Assembly: GCF_001424705.1 (NCBI RefSeq)
Contig: NZ_LMRA01000001.1
Location: forward strand, 89,608-153,607
Length of the DNA stretch: 64,000 bases
Source: Methylobacterium sp. Leaf465
GTDB taxonomy: Bacteria; Pseudomonadota; Alphaproteobacteria; Rhizobiales; Beijerinckiaceae
Direction: 5' to 3'
Shown here: positions 45,928-53,247 of the stretch, one piece after another
How positions within the stretch are numbered: position 1 is the first letter of the stretch
Layout: each line of letters opens with the position of its first letter
The notes under the pieces: model-generated
The model's database searches: none
What the model was told of the DNA's origin: nothing
The model's input: only the letters and a program-made list of their open reading frames with translations
Position numbers and translations under genes: made by a program

Positions 45928-46158
45928 CGGGGTGTCTGTCCCAGGGTCGGAGAGTTGCCGCCAAGCTACTCGCGGTTGTCCAAGCCGACTATGCCCCGCA
46001 AGCCACACCCCCCTCGGAAGCGTCAGACGGCGTAAGAAATTCCGGCGGACGGCCCCGTCGGCATGCGAGCCGCGATGCACTGCGGGGGCCGACAACGGCC
46101 GGTTAAGCACGTCGCGCTATCCCGGTCCGGCACCCCTCCAGCCGTGACAGGAGCGACG

Positions 46159-46338
46159 ATGACACGGGACCAGCTCGCCGCCGAACTGAAGCGCATCGCC
46201 ACCGACCAGGTCAGTGACATCGAGCGCGCGGTCAAGGACGGCCACAAGACGATCGCCCTGAATGAGATCGCTGATCTCAACCGTAACCTGAAGGCCCTCG
46301 CGGCTGCCGTGAAAGGCAAGGGCCTGGTCCGAGCCTGA
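46159..46338 (+). CDS. Small conserved-looking cytoplasmic protein
   Basis: The 59-residue product reads MTRDQLAAELKRIATDQVSD...LNRNLKALAAAVKGKGLVRA. It is predicted to be mainly helical and charged, without signal peptide or membrane segment. AGGAG six bases upstream and ordered sequence support coding. It is divergent from the outer-membrane protein gene. The family is not recognised. Confidence 0.6.
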   Translation: MTRDQLAAELKRIATDQVSDIERAVKDGHKTIALNEIADLNRNLKALAAAVKGKGLVRA

Positions 46339-46469
46339 CGTCGGCGCCGGCACATTTGCGTGTGCCGGCTCCCGAGATGTCGGGAGGGCGAGGAAAAGCT
46401 CGACAGATCGGTTGACCATTCCTGACCTTCGGCCGCATGTTCCTGATATGTTCTTACTCAGGATCGCTT

Positions 46470-46688
46470 ATGCAGCCACGGTCCACCTCCACGCCTGCCT
46501 GGACTTCGCCTGCGGCGGCGATCGTGGCCGCCTACCTGGAAGAGGCCGGCGGCGATGCGGTTCTCGCGCTCCATCGCGCGGTGGCCGATGCCCTCACGGA
46601 CCTGTGCGAGGCCGAGCGCCGGACCCTGCGCCGGGATCGCCTCATCTCGCACGGCTACGTCCGGGGTCGGCCCGACCAGAACGATTAG
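46470..46688 (+). CDS. Small hypothetical helical protein
   Basis: The 72-residue product begins MQPRSTSTPAWTSPAAAIVAAYLEEAGG. A helix AVLALHRAVADALTDLCEAERRTLRRDRL and a basic C-terminus follow. The amphipathic helix is more ordered than chance, but no family is recognised and only a weak AGGA lies upstream. It could start 11 codons earlier. Coding is moderately likely. Confidence 0.45.
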   Translation: MQPRSTSTPAWTSPAAAIVAAYLEEAGGDAVLALHRAVADALTDLCEAERRTLRRDRLISHGYVRGRPDQND

Positions 46689-46695
46689 GGAGGGC

Positions 46696-46866
46696 TCACA
46701 CCGCACCGTCGGAGGCTCTTTGCGCCTCGACCTCCGGCGCGACCCGACCGAAGTTCAGAACCGCCACCAGGGCGGTGTCACTGAAGATGTTTCCGATCAG
46801 GGCCGGCGGGAAGAGGCGCCCGGCATCGTCGCTTATCGAGCCGAGCCAGACGAAGAGGGCGATCAC
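46696..46866 (-). other. Possible small membrane protein or gene remnant
   Basis: The minus strand can encode about 56 residues starting at a GTG: VIALFVWLGSISDDAGRLFP and then ALIGNIFSDTALVAVLNFGR, ending in a charged tail. The hydrophobic-turn-hydrophobic pattern looks like two short membrane segments, but no Shine-Dalgarno site or ATG supports it. It lies just downstream of the CinA-type gene and may be a remnant. Confidence 0.25.
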
Positions 46867-46894
46867 GATGGGAGCGGGCCGGTTCTGGGATTCT

Positions 46895-47653
46895 TCAGGC
46901 GGGCGTGCCGCTGCGCAATCTCGCGAGGAGCGCGTCCACCTCGGCCCGGGCGGCGTCCAGAGACGTGGCTTCCCGGCCGCGCACCACGATGCGATTGGCA
47001 AAACCGTTCGGCGTCATCGACGGATAGGAGCCGATCGAGACCGTGGGATGAGCCTTGGCGATGGCCGCGAGACCGCCGGCATAATTGCCTTCGGGTAGAT
47101 TGCCGGCCTCGATCGTTTCCGACAGGACCTTGGCGCCGGTCACCAGCGTCGGCCCGACATTGTCGAGCATGGCCTGCATGATCCCCGGCACACCCGCCAT
47201 GACGATGACGTTGTCGATGCGGAAGCCCGGCGCCTTGGAGATCGGGTTGGCGATGAGATCGGCCCCGGCGGGGATGCGTGCCATGCGAAGGCGGGCCTCG
47301 TTGAGGTCCTCGGGCTTGTGGCGCTCCAGCAGCATCGCCTTCGCCCGCGGATCCACGTCAATCGCGACGCCGAAGGCGGCAGCCACGCAGTCGGCGGTGA
47401 TGTCGTCGTGGGTCGGGCCGATGCCCCCGGTGGTGAACAGGTAGGTGTAGGAAACGCGCAGGGCATTGATGGCAGGGACGATGCGGTCGGCCTCGTCGGG
47501 AACGATCCGCACTTCCTTCAGGTCGATGCCGATGGCGGTGCAATAGTCCGCGATCGTACCGATGTTCTTGTCCTTGGTGCGCCCGGACAGGATTTCGTCA
47601 CCGATGACCAGGACGGCGGCGGTGACGGCGGCGGTTTCGGCGGGTTCGGGCAC
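46895..47653 (-). CDS. CinA N-terminal-domain (molybdopterin-binding fold) protein
   Basis: The 252-residue product contains only the N-terminal domain of CinA. It starts AAVLVIGDEILSGRTKDKN and includes the nucleotide/pterin loop LFTTGGIGPTHDDITADCVA and the VMAGVPGIMQAMLDNV segment. The C-terminal nicotinamide-nucleotide deamidase domain is absent. Stand-alone copies of this domain are common in alphaproteobacteria. ADP-ribose pyrophosphatase activity is known for some CinA N-domains, and is not proven here. The start is GTG. It follows the soluble transglycosylase gene region on the strand's upstream side. Confidence 0.92.
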   Translation of the reverse strand: MPEPAETAAVTAAVLVIGDEILSGRTKDKNIGTIADYCTAIGIDLKEVRIVPDEADRIVPAINALRVSYTYLFTTGGIGPTHDDITADCVAAAFGVAIDVDPRAKAMLLERHKPEDLNEARLRMARIPAGADLIANPISKAPGFRIDNVIVMAGVPGIMQAMLDNVGPTLVTGAKVLSETIEAGNLPEGNYAGGLAAIAKAHPTVSIGSYPSMTPNGFANRIVVRGREATSLDAARAEVDALLARLRSGTPA

Positions 47654-47715
47654 GGCGGATCCGGGGCAAGCGGGGGAGACCCTGCCAAGTAGCGCGGCTG
47701 GACCCGCCTGACCAC

Positions 47716-47748
47716 GCGACCTTCAGCGCGCCCCGCGCTGAAGGTCGC
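47716..47748 (-). terminator. 14-bp stem-loop spanning the stop codon of the Slt gene
   Basis: GCGACCTTCAGCGC / GCGCTGAAGGTCGC, a perfect 14-bp stem with a 5-base loop. It includes the stop codon (47723-47725) and the last codons of the transglycosylase gene. There is no U-tract. It may act in termination, or hinder ribosomes at the gene end. Confidence 0.55.
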
Positions 47749-49990
47749 CGTCGATGAGGAGGGCGCTCTTGCCGTCCAGGCGATTGCGGTAGACCTGCAG
47801 GTTCTCCATCACCCGCTGAACGTAGTTGCGCGTCTCGGTGAACGGGATGCGCTCGACCCAGTCGATGGGGTCGACACCGCCCTTGCGGGGATCGCCGTAG
47901 GCGTCGATCCATTTCTTCACGTTCCCGCCGCCGGCATTGTAGGAAGCGAAGGCAAGGATGTAGGAGCCGCGCCAATCCTCCATCAGTTCGCCGAGATGGG
48001 CCTGACCAAGGCGGGCATTGTAGGCGGGGTCGCTGGTCAGGCGGTCCGGGTCGAAGCTGGCGCTGACCCGGCGCGCCGTGCGCTGGGCGGTGGCCGGCAT
48101 CATCTGCATCAAGCCGCGGGCGCCCACGCTGGATTGCGCCTGCGGGTCGAATTGACTTTCCTGCCGAGCGATGGCGAAGACCATCGCCTTCTCCACCAGG
48201 GGAACGGCGGCCGAAGCCTCGTAGTTCGGGATGCCGATGGTCGGGTAGGCGTGGGCGTCGAGCGGTAGCCCGCGCTGCACCGCGATCTTGCCGATGGCGA
48301 CGAGGGCGCGGGAGTTGCGCTGCTCGGCGGCGACGTTGCCGAGCGCTTCGAGTTCGGCCGCATCCGTGAGGCGGTTCGCCGTATCGATGTAGAGCGGTAG
48401 CGCGAGGTCGCGGATCGCGGCAGCCTCCAGCATCTTCAGGGCACGGACGTAGAGGCGCTGGTCGAAGGCGGCCTGCTGGGTCGCGTCGAGGCTGGGGATG
48501 CTGCGCAGGGACAGGCTGGAACGTCCGAGTTTGGTCCGCGCCAGTTGTCCGTAATACGCGATGGGCTGGAGAGCGGCGCGCTCGTAGAAGGTCTTGGCGG
48601 ACCCGGCCTGGCCCATCGCCTCGGCGGCCCGGCCCTGCCAATACGCGGTGCGGGCGAGCGAGATCGGCGTCTCGGCGATCCGGGCGGCCTCGTCGAAGTG
48701 CTGCGCCGCCTTCGCGGCATCGTCCTGGAAGCGAAGGGCGATCCAACCGGCGTGAAACTCGGCCTCGATGCGCTTCTCCACCGTGCGGGCGCAGGGGGCG
48801 CGGGCCACCGCATAGGCGGCGGCGGGGTCGTTGGCGTCGATGAGCTTGCGGGCGACGATCCGGCGCTCGACCCACCATTCGTCGCCGTCGACCAAAACGT
48901 CCGCGTTGGTCGGCGCGGTGGCCAGGATCGCGGCCGCCTCCACGACCTTGTCGTGGCGGCGCAGGTACTGCGCCCGGGACAGGATGTAGGAGGAATCGCT
49001 GCGCAGCGACGGCGGGACCGCGTTGAGGGCGGCAGGCGCGGCCGAACTCTTGTCCTCCACGGCTCGGCGGGCACGGACCAGGGTCGCGTAGCTGCCGCCG
49101 GCCAGGGTCGCGGCGCGACCGGCCGTGTCGTAATCCTCCTTCAGAAGGGCCCGCTCCATGCGGTAGCGGTGATCGATCCGGGTCAGAACCGTCGGAAAGG
49201 CATCCAGCACCTTCGTCTCGAGATTCCGGCCGAAGGTTTCCGAGCGCCACAGGTCGCGCACCAGAGCGGCGGCGTCCCCGTCGAGGCCGTCGGCCTTGAA
49301 GGCCAGCGCCAGGGCGAACTTGCCCGGCGCACTCGCCGGCCGCGAGGCGGCGAAGAAGGCCCGCACCGTGGCAGAATTCCTGCGCTCGGTCAGCAAGGCC
49401 TCCTCGGCGCGGCGGCGCAGGAGGGGGCCGGCCGGCCAGTCGGGATTGCTGCGCGTGAAGGCGACGGTGCGTTCGAAGCCGATGCCGGCACCGGCCCGGA
49501 TCGCCACCCATTCGAGGAGCGCGCGCGCGGCCGGGTCCTTGACCCCGTCGCGCAGACGGTCGCCCTCGGAGACGCGCCCCTTGCGATAGGCGTCGATGGC
49601 TTGGCGCAGGGCCGGCAGGTCCACGTCAGGCGCCACCTGTGCCGCCCGGGCCGGGTCCGGCACATCGGGAATCGGAGCTGCGGGCGAAACCGCCGCGTCG
49701 GGAAGCGGAAACGCGATGCCGGCCTCAGGGTCGGCGGAGGCATAGGCCTTGGCGGCGGCGGGAAGAACCTGGCTCGGGGCGGCCTCCGGTGCTTTCGCGT
49801 CGATCTTGAGCGCGTCCGCCGCGACCGGGTCGGGGATCTTGGCTTCGGGCAGTGCCGCGGAGGGCGCCACCGCGTCGCTCGCCGGCCGCAGGCTCGGCTC
49901 CCCGTCCGGGCCCGCCGAGGCCGCGAGAGCGCCGGCCGAAGCCAGGCTGAAGGCCAGTATCAGGGCCGCGCGTTGCGTCGAGAACACCAT
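47723..49990 (-). CDS. Soluble lytic murein transglycosylase (Slt70-like)
   Basis: The 755-residue product has a signal peptide (MVFSTQRAALILAFSLASAGALA) and a Pro/Ala-rich linker. A long helical, superhelix-like domain of about 400 residues follows (FAAS...LARTAYWQGRAAEAMG). The C-terminal SLT catalytic domain is at about residues 610-740. There the catalytic Glu lies in FAIARQESQFDPQAQSSVGARGLMQMMPATA and the typical ILAFASYNAGGGNVKKWID follows. It cleaves peptidoglycan glycan strands, forming anhydromuropeptides in the periplasm. Architecture and length match Slt70. Its end forms part of a 14-bp stem. Confidence 0.96.
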   Translation of the reverse strand: MVFSTQRAALILAFSLASAGALAASAGPDGEPSLRPASDAVAPSAALPEAKIPDPVAADALKIDAKAPEAAPSQVLPAAAKAYASADPEAGIAFPLPDAAVSPAAPIPDVPDPARAAQVAPDVDLPALRQAIDAYRKGRVSEGDRLRDGVKDPAARALLEWVAIRAGAGIGFERTVAFTRSNPDWPAGPLLRRRAEEALLTERRNSATVRAFFAASRPASAPGKFALALAFKADGLDGDAAALVRDLWRSETFGRNLETKVLDAFPTVLTRIDHRYRMERALLKEDYDTAGRAATLAGGSYATLVRARRAVEDKSSAAPAALNAVPPSLRSDSSYILSRAQYLRRHDKVVEAAAILATAPTNADVLVDGDEWWVERRIVARKLIDANDPAAAYAVARAPCARTVEKRIEAEFHAGWIALRFQDDAAKAAQHFDEAARIAETPISLARTAYWQGRAAEAMGQAGSAKTFYERAALQPIAYYGQLARTKLGRSSLSLRSIPSLDATQQAAFDQRLYVRALKMLEAAAIRDLALPLYIDTANRLTDAAELEALGNVAAEQRNSRALVAIGKIAVQRGLPLDAHAYPTIGIPNYEASAAVPLVEKAMVFAIARQESQFDPQAQSSVGARGLMQMMPATAQRTARRVSASFDPDRLTSDPAYNARLGQAHLGELMEDWRGSYILAFASYNAGGGNVKKWIDAYGDPRKGGVDPIDWVERIPFTETRNYVQRVMENLQVYRNRLDGKSALLIDGDLQRGAR

Positions 49991-50177
49991 GGTTCTTCCA
50001 GTCCCATCACCGTGGACAGACCTTCAAGCTCACCCGAAGGGCATTAAGAAGGCATTAACCCCATGAAAGCAGCGTTTGCGCCGGTGCGGGCGACGGCCTA
50101 TGTCTCCCCGTCCGCGCGAAGCGGTGCCGCTGCCGGACAACCGGCGCATGACGAGACCGACGTCTGGGAACGCCAGG

Positions 50178-51077
50178 ATGACCGAGACCTCCACACGACG
50201 CCTCAGGGGCGCGATGTCCGCCCTCGTGACTCCGTTCAAGGACGGCGCCTTCGACGAGGCGGCCTTTCGCAAATTCGTGAATTGGCAGATCGCCGAGGGC
50301 ATCCACGGGCTCGTTCCTACCGGTACCACCGGCGAGAGCCCGACCCTGAGCCATGCCGAGCACGACCGGGTGGTGGAGATCTGCATTGAGGAGGCCGCCG
50401 GCCGCGTTCCCGTGATCGCTGGCGCCGGCTCCAATTCCACTGCCGAGGCGGTGGAGCGCGCCCGCCACGCCGAGAAGGCGGGAGCGGATGCCGTACTCGT
50501 GGTCACGCCGTACTACAACAAGCCGACCCAGGCCGGCCTCTACGCGCATTTCAAGGCCGTGAACGACGCCATCGGTATTCCGATCATCCTCTACAACATT
50601 CCCGGGCGCTCCATCGTCGATATGAGCGTCGAGACGATGGCGCGCCTGTACGAACTGAAGAACATCGCCGGCGTGAAGGACGCAACGGCCAAGCTCGACC
50701 GGGTCAGCCTGCAGCGCCAAGCCATGGGCGAAGACTTCATCCAGCTTTCGGGCGAAGATGCGACGGCGCTCGGCTTCAACGCTCATGGCGGCCACGGCTG
50801 CATCTCGGTGGTCTCGAATGTCGCGCCACGGCTCTGTGCCGATCTCCAGGAGGCGAGCCTCGGTGGCGACTATGCCAAAGCGCTGCAGATCCAGGACCGG
50901 CTGATGCCGCTGCACGCCAGCATGTTCGTGGAGCCGAACCCGTCACCGGCGAAGTACGCGCTCGCGCGGCTCGGTCTGATGACCGACGAGGTCCGGCTGC
51001 CGCTCCTCACCGTCAGTGCAGAGACGAAAACCTTGGTCGACGCAGCCCTGCGTCACGCGGGCCTGCTCGACGCCTGA
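50178..51077 (+). CDS. dapA: 4-hydroxy-tetrahydrodipicolinate synthase
   Basis: The 299-residue lysine/DAP-pathway enzyme condenses pyruvate with aspartate semialdehyde. Key residues are the Schiff-base lysine K167 in [11 protein letters not shown]139 in [12 protein letters not shown], and the GTTGE loop near residue 49. ATG 50178 gives [20 protein letters not shown], the usual family start. An extended frame to 50076 is unlikely. The gene is divergent from slt and lies upstream of smpB, with a hairpin between the two. The product is cytoplasmic and tetrameric in the family. Confidence 0.97.
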   Translation: MTETSTRRLRGAMSALVTPFKDGAFDEAAFRKFVNWQIAEGIHGLVPTGTTGESPTLSHAEHDRVVEICIEEAAGRVPVIAGAGSNSTAEAVERARHAEKAGADAVLVVTPYYNKPTQAGLYAHFKAVNDAIGIPIILYNIPGRSIVDMSVETMARLYELKNIAGVKDATAKLDRVSLQRQAMGEDFIQLSGEDATALGFNAHGGHGCISVVSNVAPRLCADLQEASLGGDYAKALQIQDRLMPLHASMFVEPNPSPAKYALARLGLMTDEVRLPLLTVSAETKTLVDAALRHAGLLDA

Positions 51078-51120
51078 GCCCGACTAGCAAAGCGGTCCGC
51101 GCAGAACCATATTCCTCGGC

Positions 51121-51142
51121 CCGGTCGCGATGGCGCGACCGG
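51121..51142 (+). terminator. Stem-loop between dapA and smpB
   Basis: CCGGTCGCG-ATGG-CGCGACCGG, a perfect 9-bp stem 43 bases after the dapA stop and 17 bases before smpB. It may attenuate read-through or act as a 5' leader hairpin of smpB. Confidence 0.55.
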
Positions 51143-51159
51143 CCTGACCCGACGTTGTG

Positions 51160-51633
51160 ATGGCTCCCAAACCCGAATCGAACCGCCGCGTGGTCGCTGA
51201 TAACCGCGCCGCCCGCTACCACTACGAGATCACCGATACGCTGGAGGCCGGACTCGCCCTGACGGGGACCGAGGTCAAATCCCTGCGCAAGGGCAAGGCG
51301 ACGATCGGGGAGGCCTATGCCGGCCCGTCCGGCACCGACCTGATGCTGTTCAACGCCTACATCCCGGAATACGTCGAGGCGAACCGCTTCAACCACGAGA
51401 CCAAGCGGCCCCGCCGGCTCCTGCTCCATCGTAAGCAGATCAACAAGCTGATCGGCGCCACCCAGCGTGAGGGCTTCACCGTGGTGCCGCTGAAGATCTA
51501 CTTCAACGAGCAGGGACGCGCCAAGATCGAGCTCGGCCTCGGTCGGGGCAAGAAGCTGCACGACAAGCGCGAGGCCTCGAAGGAGCGGGATTGGCAGCGC
51601 GACCGCGCCCGCATCATGCGTGACAAAGGCTGA
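51160..51633 (+). CDS. smpB: SsrA-binding protein
   Basis: The 157-residue product binds tmRNA and delivers it to stalled ribosomes (trans-translation). It has the SmpB core: [39 protein letters not shown] in sense, then [16 protein letters not shown]-like [44 protein letters not shown] follows, then the basic C-terminal tail. A GTG immediately precedes the ATG; the ATG at 51160 fits better. The dapA-smpB order is usual in Rhizobiales. Confidence 0.97.
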   Translation: MAPKPESNRRVVADNRAARYHYEITDTLEAGLALTGTEVKSLRKGKATIGEAYAGPSGTDLMLFNAYIPEYVEANRFNHETKRPRRLLLHRKQINKLIGATQREGFTVVPLKIYFNEQGRAKIELGLGRGKKLHDKREASKERDWQRDRARIMRDKG

Positions 51634-51723
51634 GGCCACGAGTGGTTCGCGGGCCCGGGCAATGCCGCGGCCCTTAAGATCGGGGTCAGACGACATGCGG
51701 CAGCGCGTCCGCTGTCCAGGCGC

Positions 51724-52113
51724 CTACGGGTCGTCAGACGTTGCGCGCTCGCCCTGTTTTCCGAAGGCGGCCGAGAACCCATAACGCCATCCGCGTCCGC
51801 CGGCGGGCCACACCGAGCATCGACATCGGGTCCCCGCCGGCCAGCCGTAGGAACGGTTCGTGCCGAACATCGGCTTAGACGGCGCATCGGTCGCGCGGGA
51901 CAGGATGGTCTGCACCGTGATCGCCGCCTCCAATTGGAGCTGGAGACGTCGCGGAGCAGGTTGCGCCATTCCGGCATCGCCGGCACGCGTCGCTACAAAC
52001 GCTGGAACGAAGCTTATGCGACGGGAGAGGCTGTCGCCCAAACGTTGCTCTTGTGCCTCGACCGAGGTGCCGATGACTTCTGCCAGGACGGCTCGATACC
52101 CGTCGGCCGGCAT
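51724..52113 (-). CDS. Hypothetical protein, uncertain
   Basis: The 129-residue product has G/C-rich third codon positions, so coding is plausible (MPADGYRAVLAEVIGTSVEAQ and further). Alternative frames are also open here. An extended start at 52149 exists with AAGG adjacent. No family, signal or membrane segment is recognised. The C-terminal part is Arg/Gly/Trp-rich. The block is downstream of the NYN gene and convergent with smpB. Treat as provisional. Confidence 0.35.
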   Translation of the reverse strand: MPADGYRAVLAEVIGTSVEAQEQRLGDSLSRRISFVPAFVATRAGDAGMAQPAPRRLQLQLEAAITVQTILSRATDAPSKPMFGTNRSYGWPAGTRCRCSVWPAGGRGWRYGFSAAFGKQGERATSDDP

Positions 52114-52187
52114 GACGTTCGACCGGGCGACGGGATCGCCCGGCCTCATCCTTCAGTCTCTGCGGCAAGCGCCAGTCTTCCGACGTT

Positions 52188-52862
52188 TCAGGGCTCGACC
52201 GCCTCATCGCTCTGGCGAATGCCGTAACGGCTTTCCAGAGCGGGGCTCGGCCGCGCCGAGCGCTCCGGCGTCTCGCCGCGGAAGCGGGTTCCCGTATCGG
52301 CGGAATTTCGGCTGTCCGGGGCGCGCGGGCTTCGCTCGCCGGGATCGCGGCCGATCCGTGCGATCAGTTGCGCGAGATCCACGAACTCGTCGGCCTGCCG
52401 GCGCAGATCGTCCGCGATCATCGCGGGTTGCGTCTGGATCGTGCTGACGACCGTGACCCGAACACCGCGGCGCTGCATCGCCTCGACCAGGGACCGAAAA
52501 TCCCCATCGCCGGAGAAGAGCACCATATGGTCGATATGGGGGGCCAGTTCGAGCGCGTCGATCGCCAGCTCGATATCCATATTGCCCTTCACCTTCCGCC
52601 GACCCATCGAATCGACGAATTCCTTCGCAGGCTTGGTGACGACACGAAAGCCATTGTAATCGAGCCAATCGATCAGCGGACGAATGGACGAATATTCTTG
52701 GTCTTCAACGATTGCCGTATAATAAAAGGCGCGAAGAAGCGAATCTCTTGACTGGAACTCTCGGAGAAGACGTCGGTAATCGATGTCGAACCCGAGTGCC
52801 TTTGTCGCTGCGTAAAGATTCGCGCCATCAATAAATATGGCGCTGCGCTGTTGTGCGCTCAT
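52188..52862 (-). CDS. NYN-domain (LabA/DUF88) family protein
   Basis: The 224-residue product has a PIN-like NYN nuclease fold. It begins with the acidic strand SAIFIDGANLYAATKALG. Further acids lie in VKGNMDIELAIDAL and in HMVLFSGDGDFRSLVEAMQRRG, arranged as in LabA-type proteins. A Pro/Ser/Arg-rich tail (about residues 170-224) appears disordered. Family members are proposed metal-dependent RNases, but activity is unproven. The 5' part of the gene is visibly less GC-rich than the rest. It is separated from the upstream rsh gene by 385 bases. Confidence 0.9.
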   Translation of the reverse strand: MSAQQRSAIFIDGANLYAATKALGFDIDYRRLLREFQSRDSLLRAFYYTAIVEDQEYSSIRPLIDWLDYNGFRVVTKPAKEFVDSMGRRKVKGNMDIELAIDALELAPHIDHMVLFSGDGDFRSLVEAMQRRGVRVTVVSTIQTQPAMIADDLRRQADEFVDLAQLIARIGRDPGERSPRAPDSRNSADTGTRFRGETPERSARPSPALESRYGIRQSDEAVEP

Positions 52863-53247
52863 GGGTTGACCCGCTTAAGAGGAAGACAAAAAACGAATAT
52901 CTTTGTGAAAAATGGTGGGCGACCCCGAACTTTATGCTTGCTCCTCAGCCCTGGTTGCAGATGCTCAGAATGCACTCGAAGCAAAAAAGAACGGATTGAT
53001 CACGCAACGAAGCTTTGTCGACTGAAATACCTTCTGATTGTTTAAAGCCGTATCACGTCAGAAGTCAAATTTCGTCGGATATGAATTCGGGCAGACAGCA
53101 ATCTGCAGAAGTTCACGCCAGAAATACAACCGCCGCTGCGTGCCGCATCGGGTCCTTCGCGTTCTCGTCCTCACGCGAGCGGATGGACGAAAGGGGAGCG
53201 GCAGGCGGCCAAATAGACGCTTCGGGTTTGTTAAGCGCGCCTTCGCC
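52863..53247. other. AT-richer intergenic region between rsh and the NYN gene
   Basis: No credible gene is visible in these 385 bases. The segment 52863-53120 is notably AT-richer than the surrounding chromosome. It probably contains the promoter of the NYN gene, with GAGG-like sequence near its start, and the rsh 3' end. No tRNA or recognisable ncRNA was seen. Confidence 0.5.
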
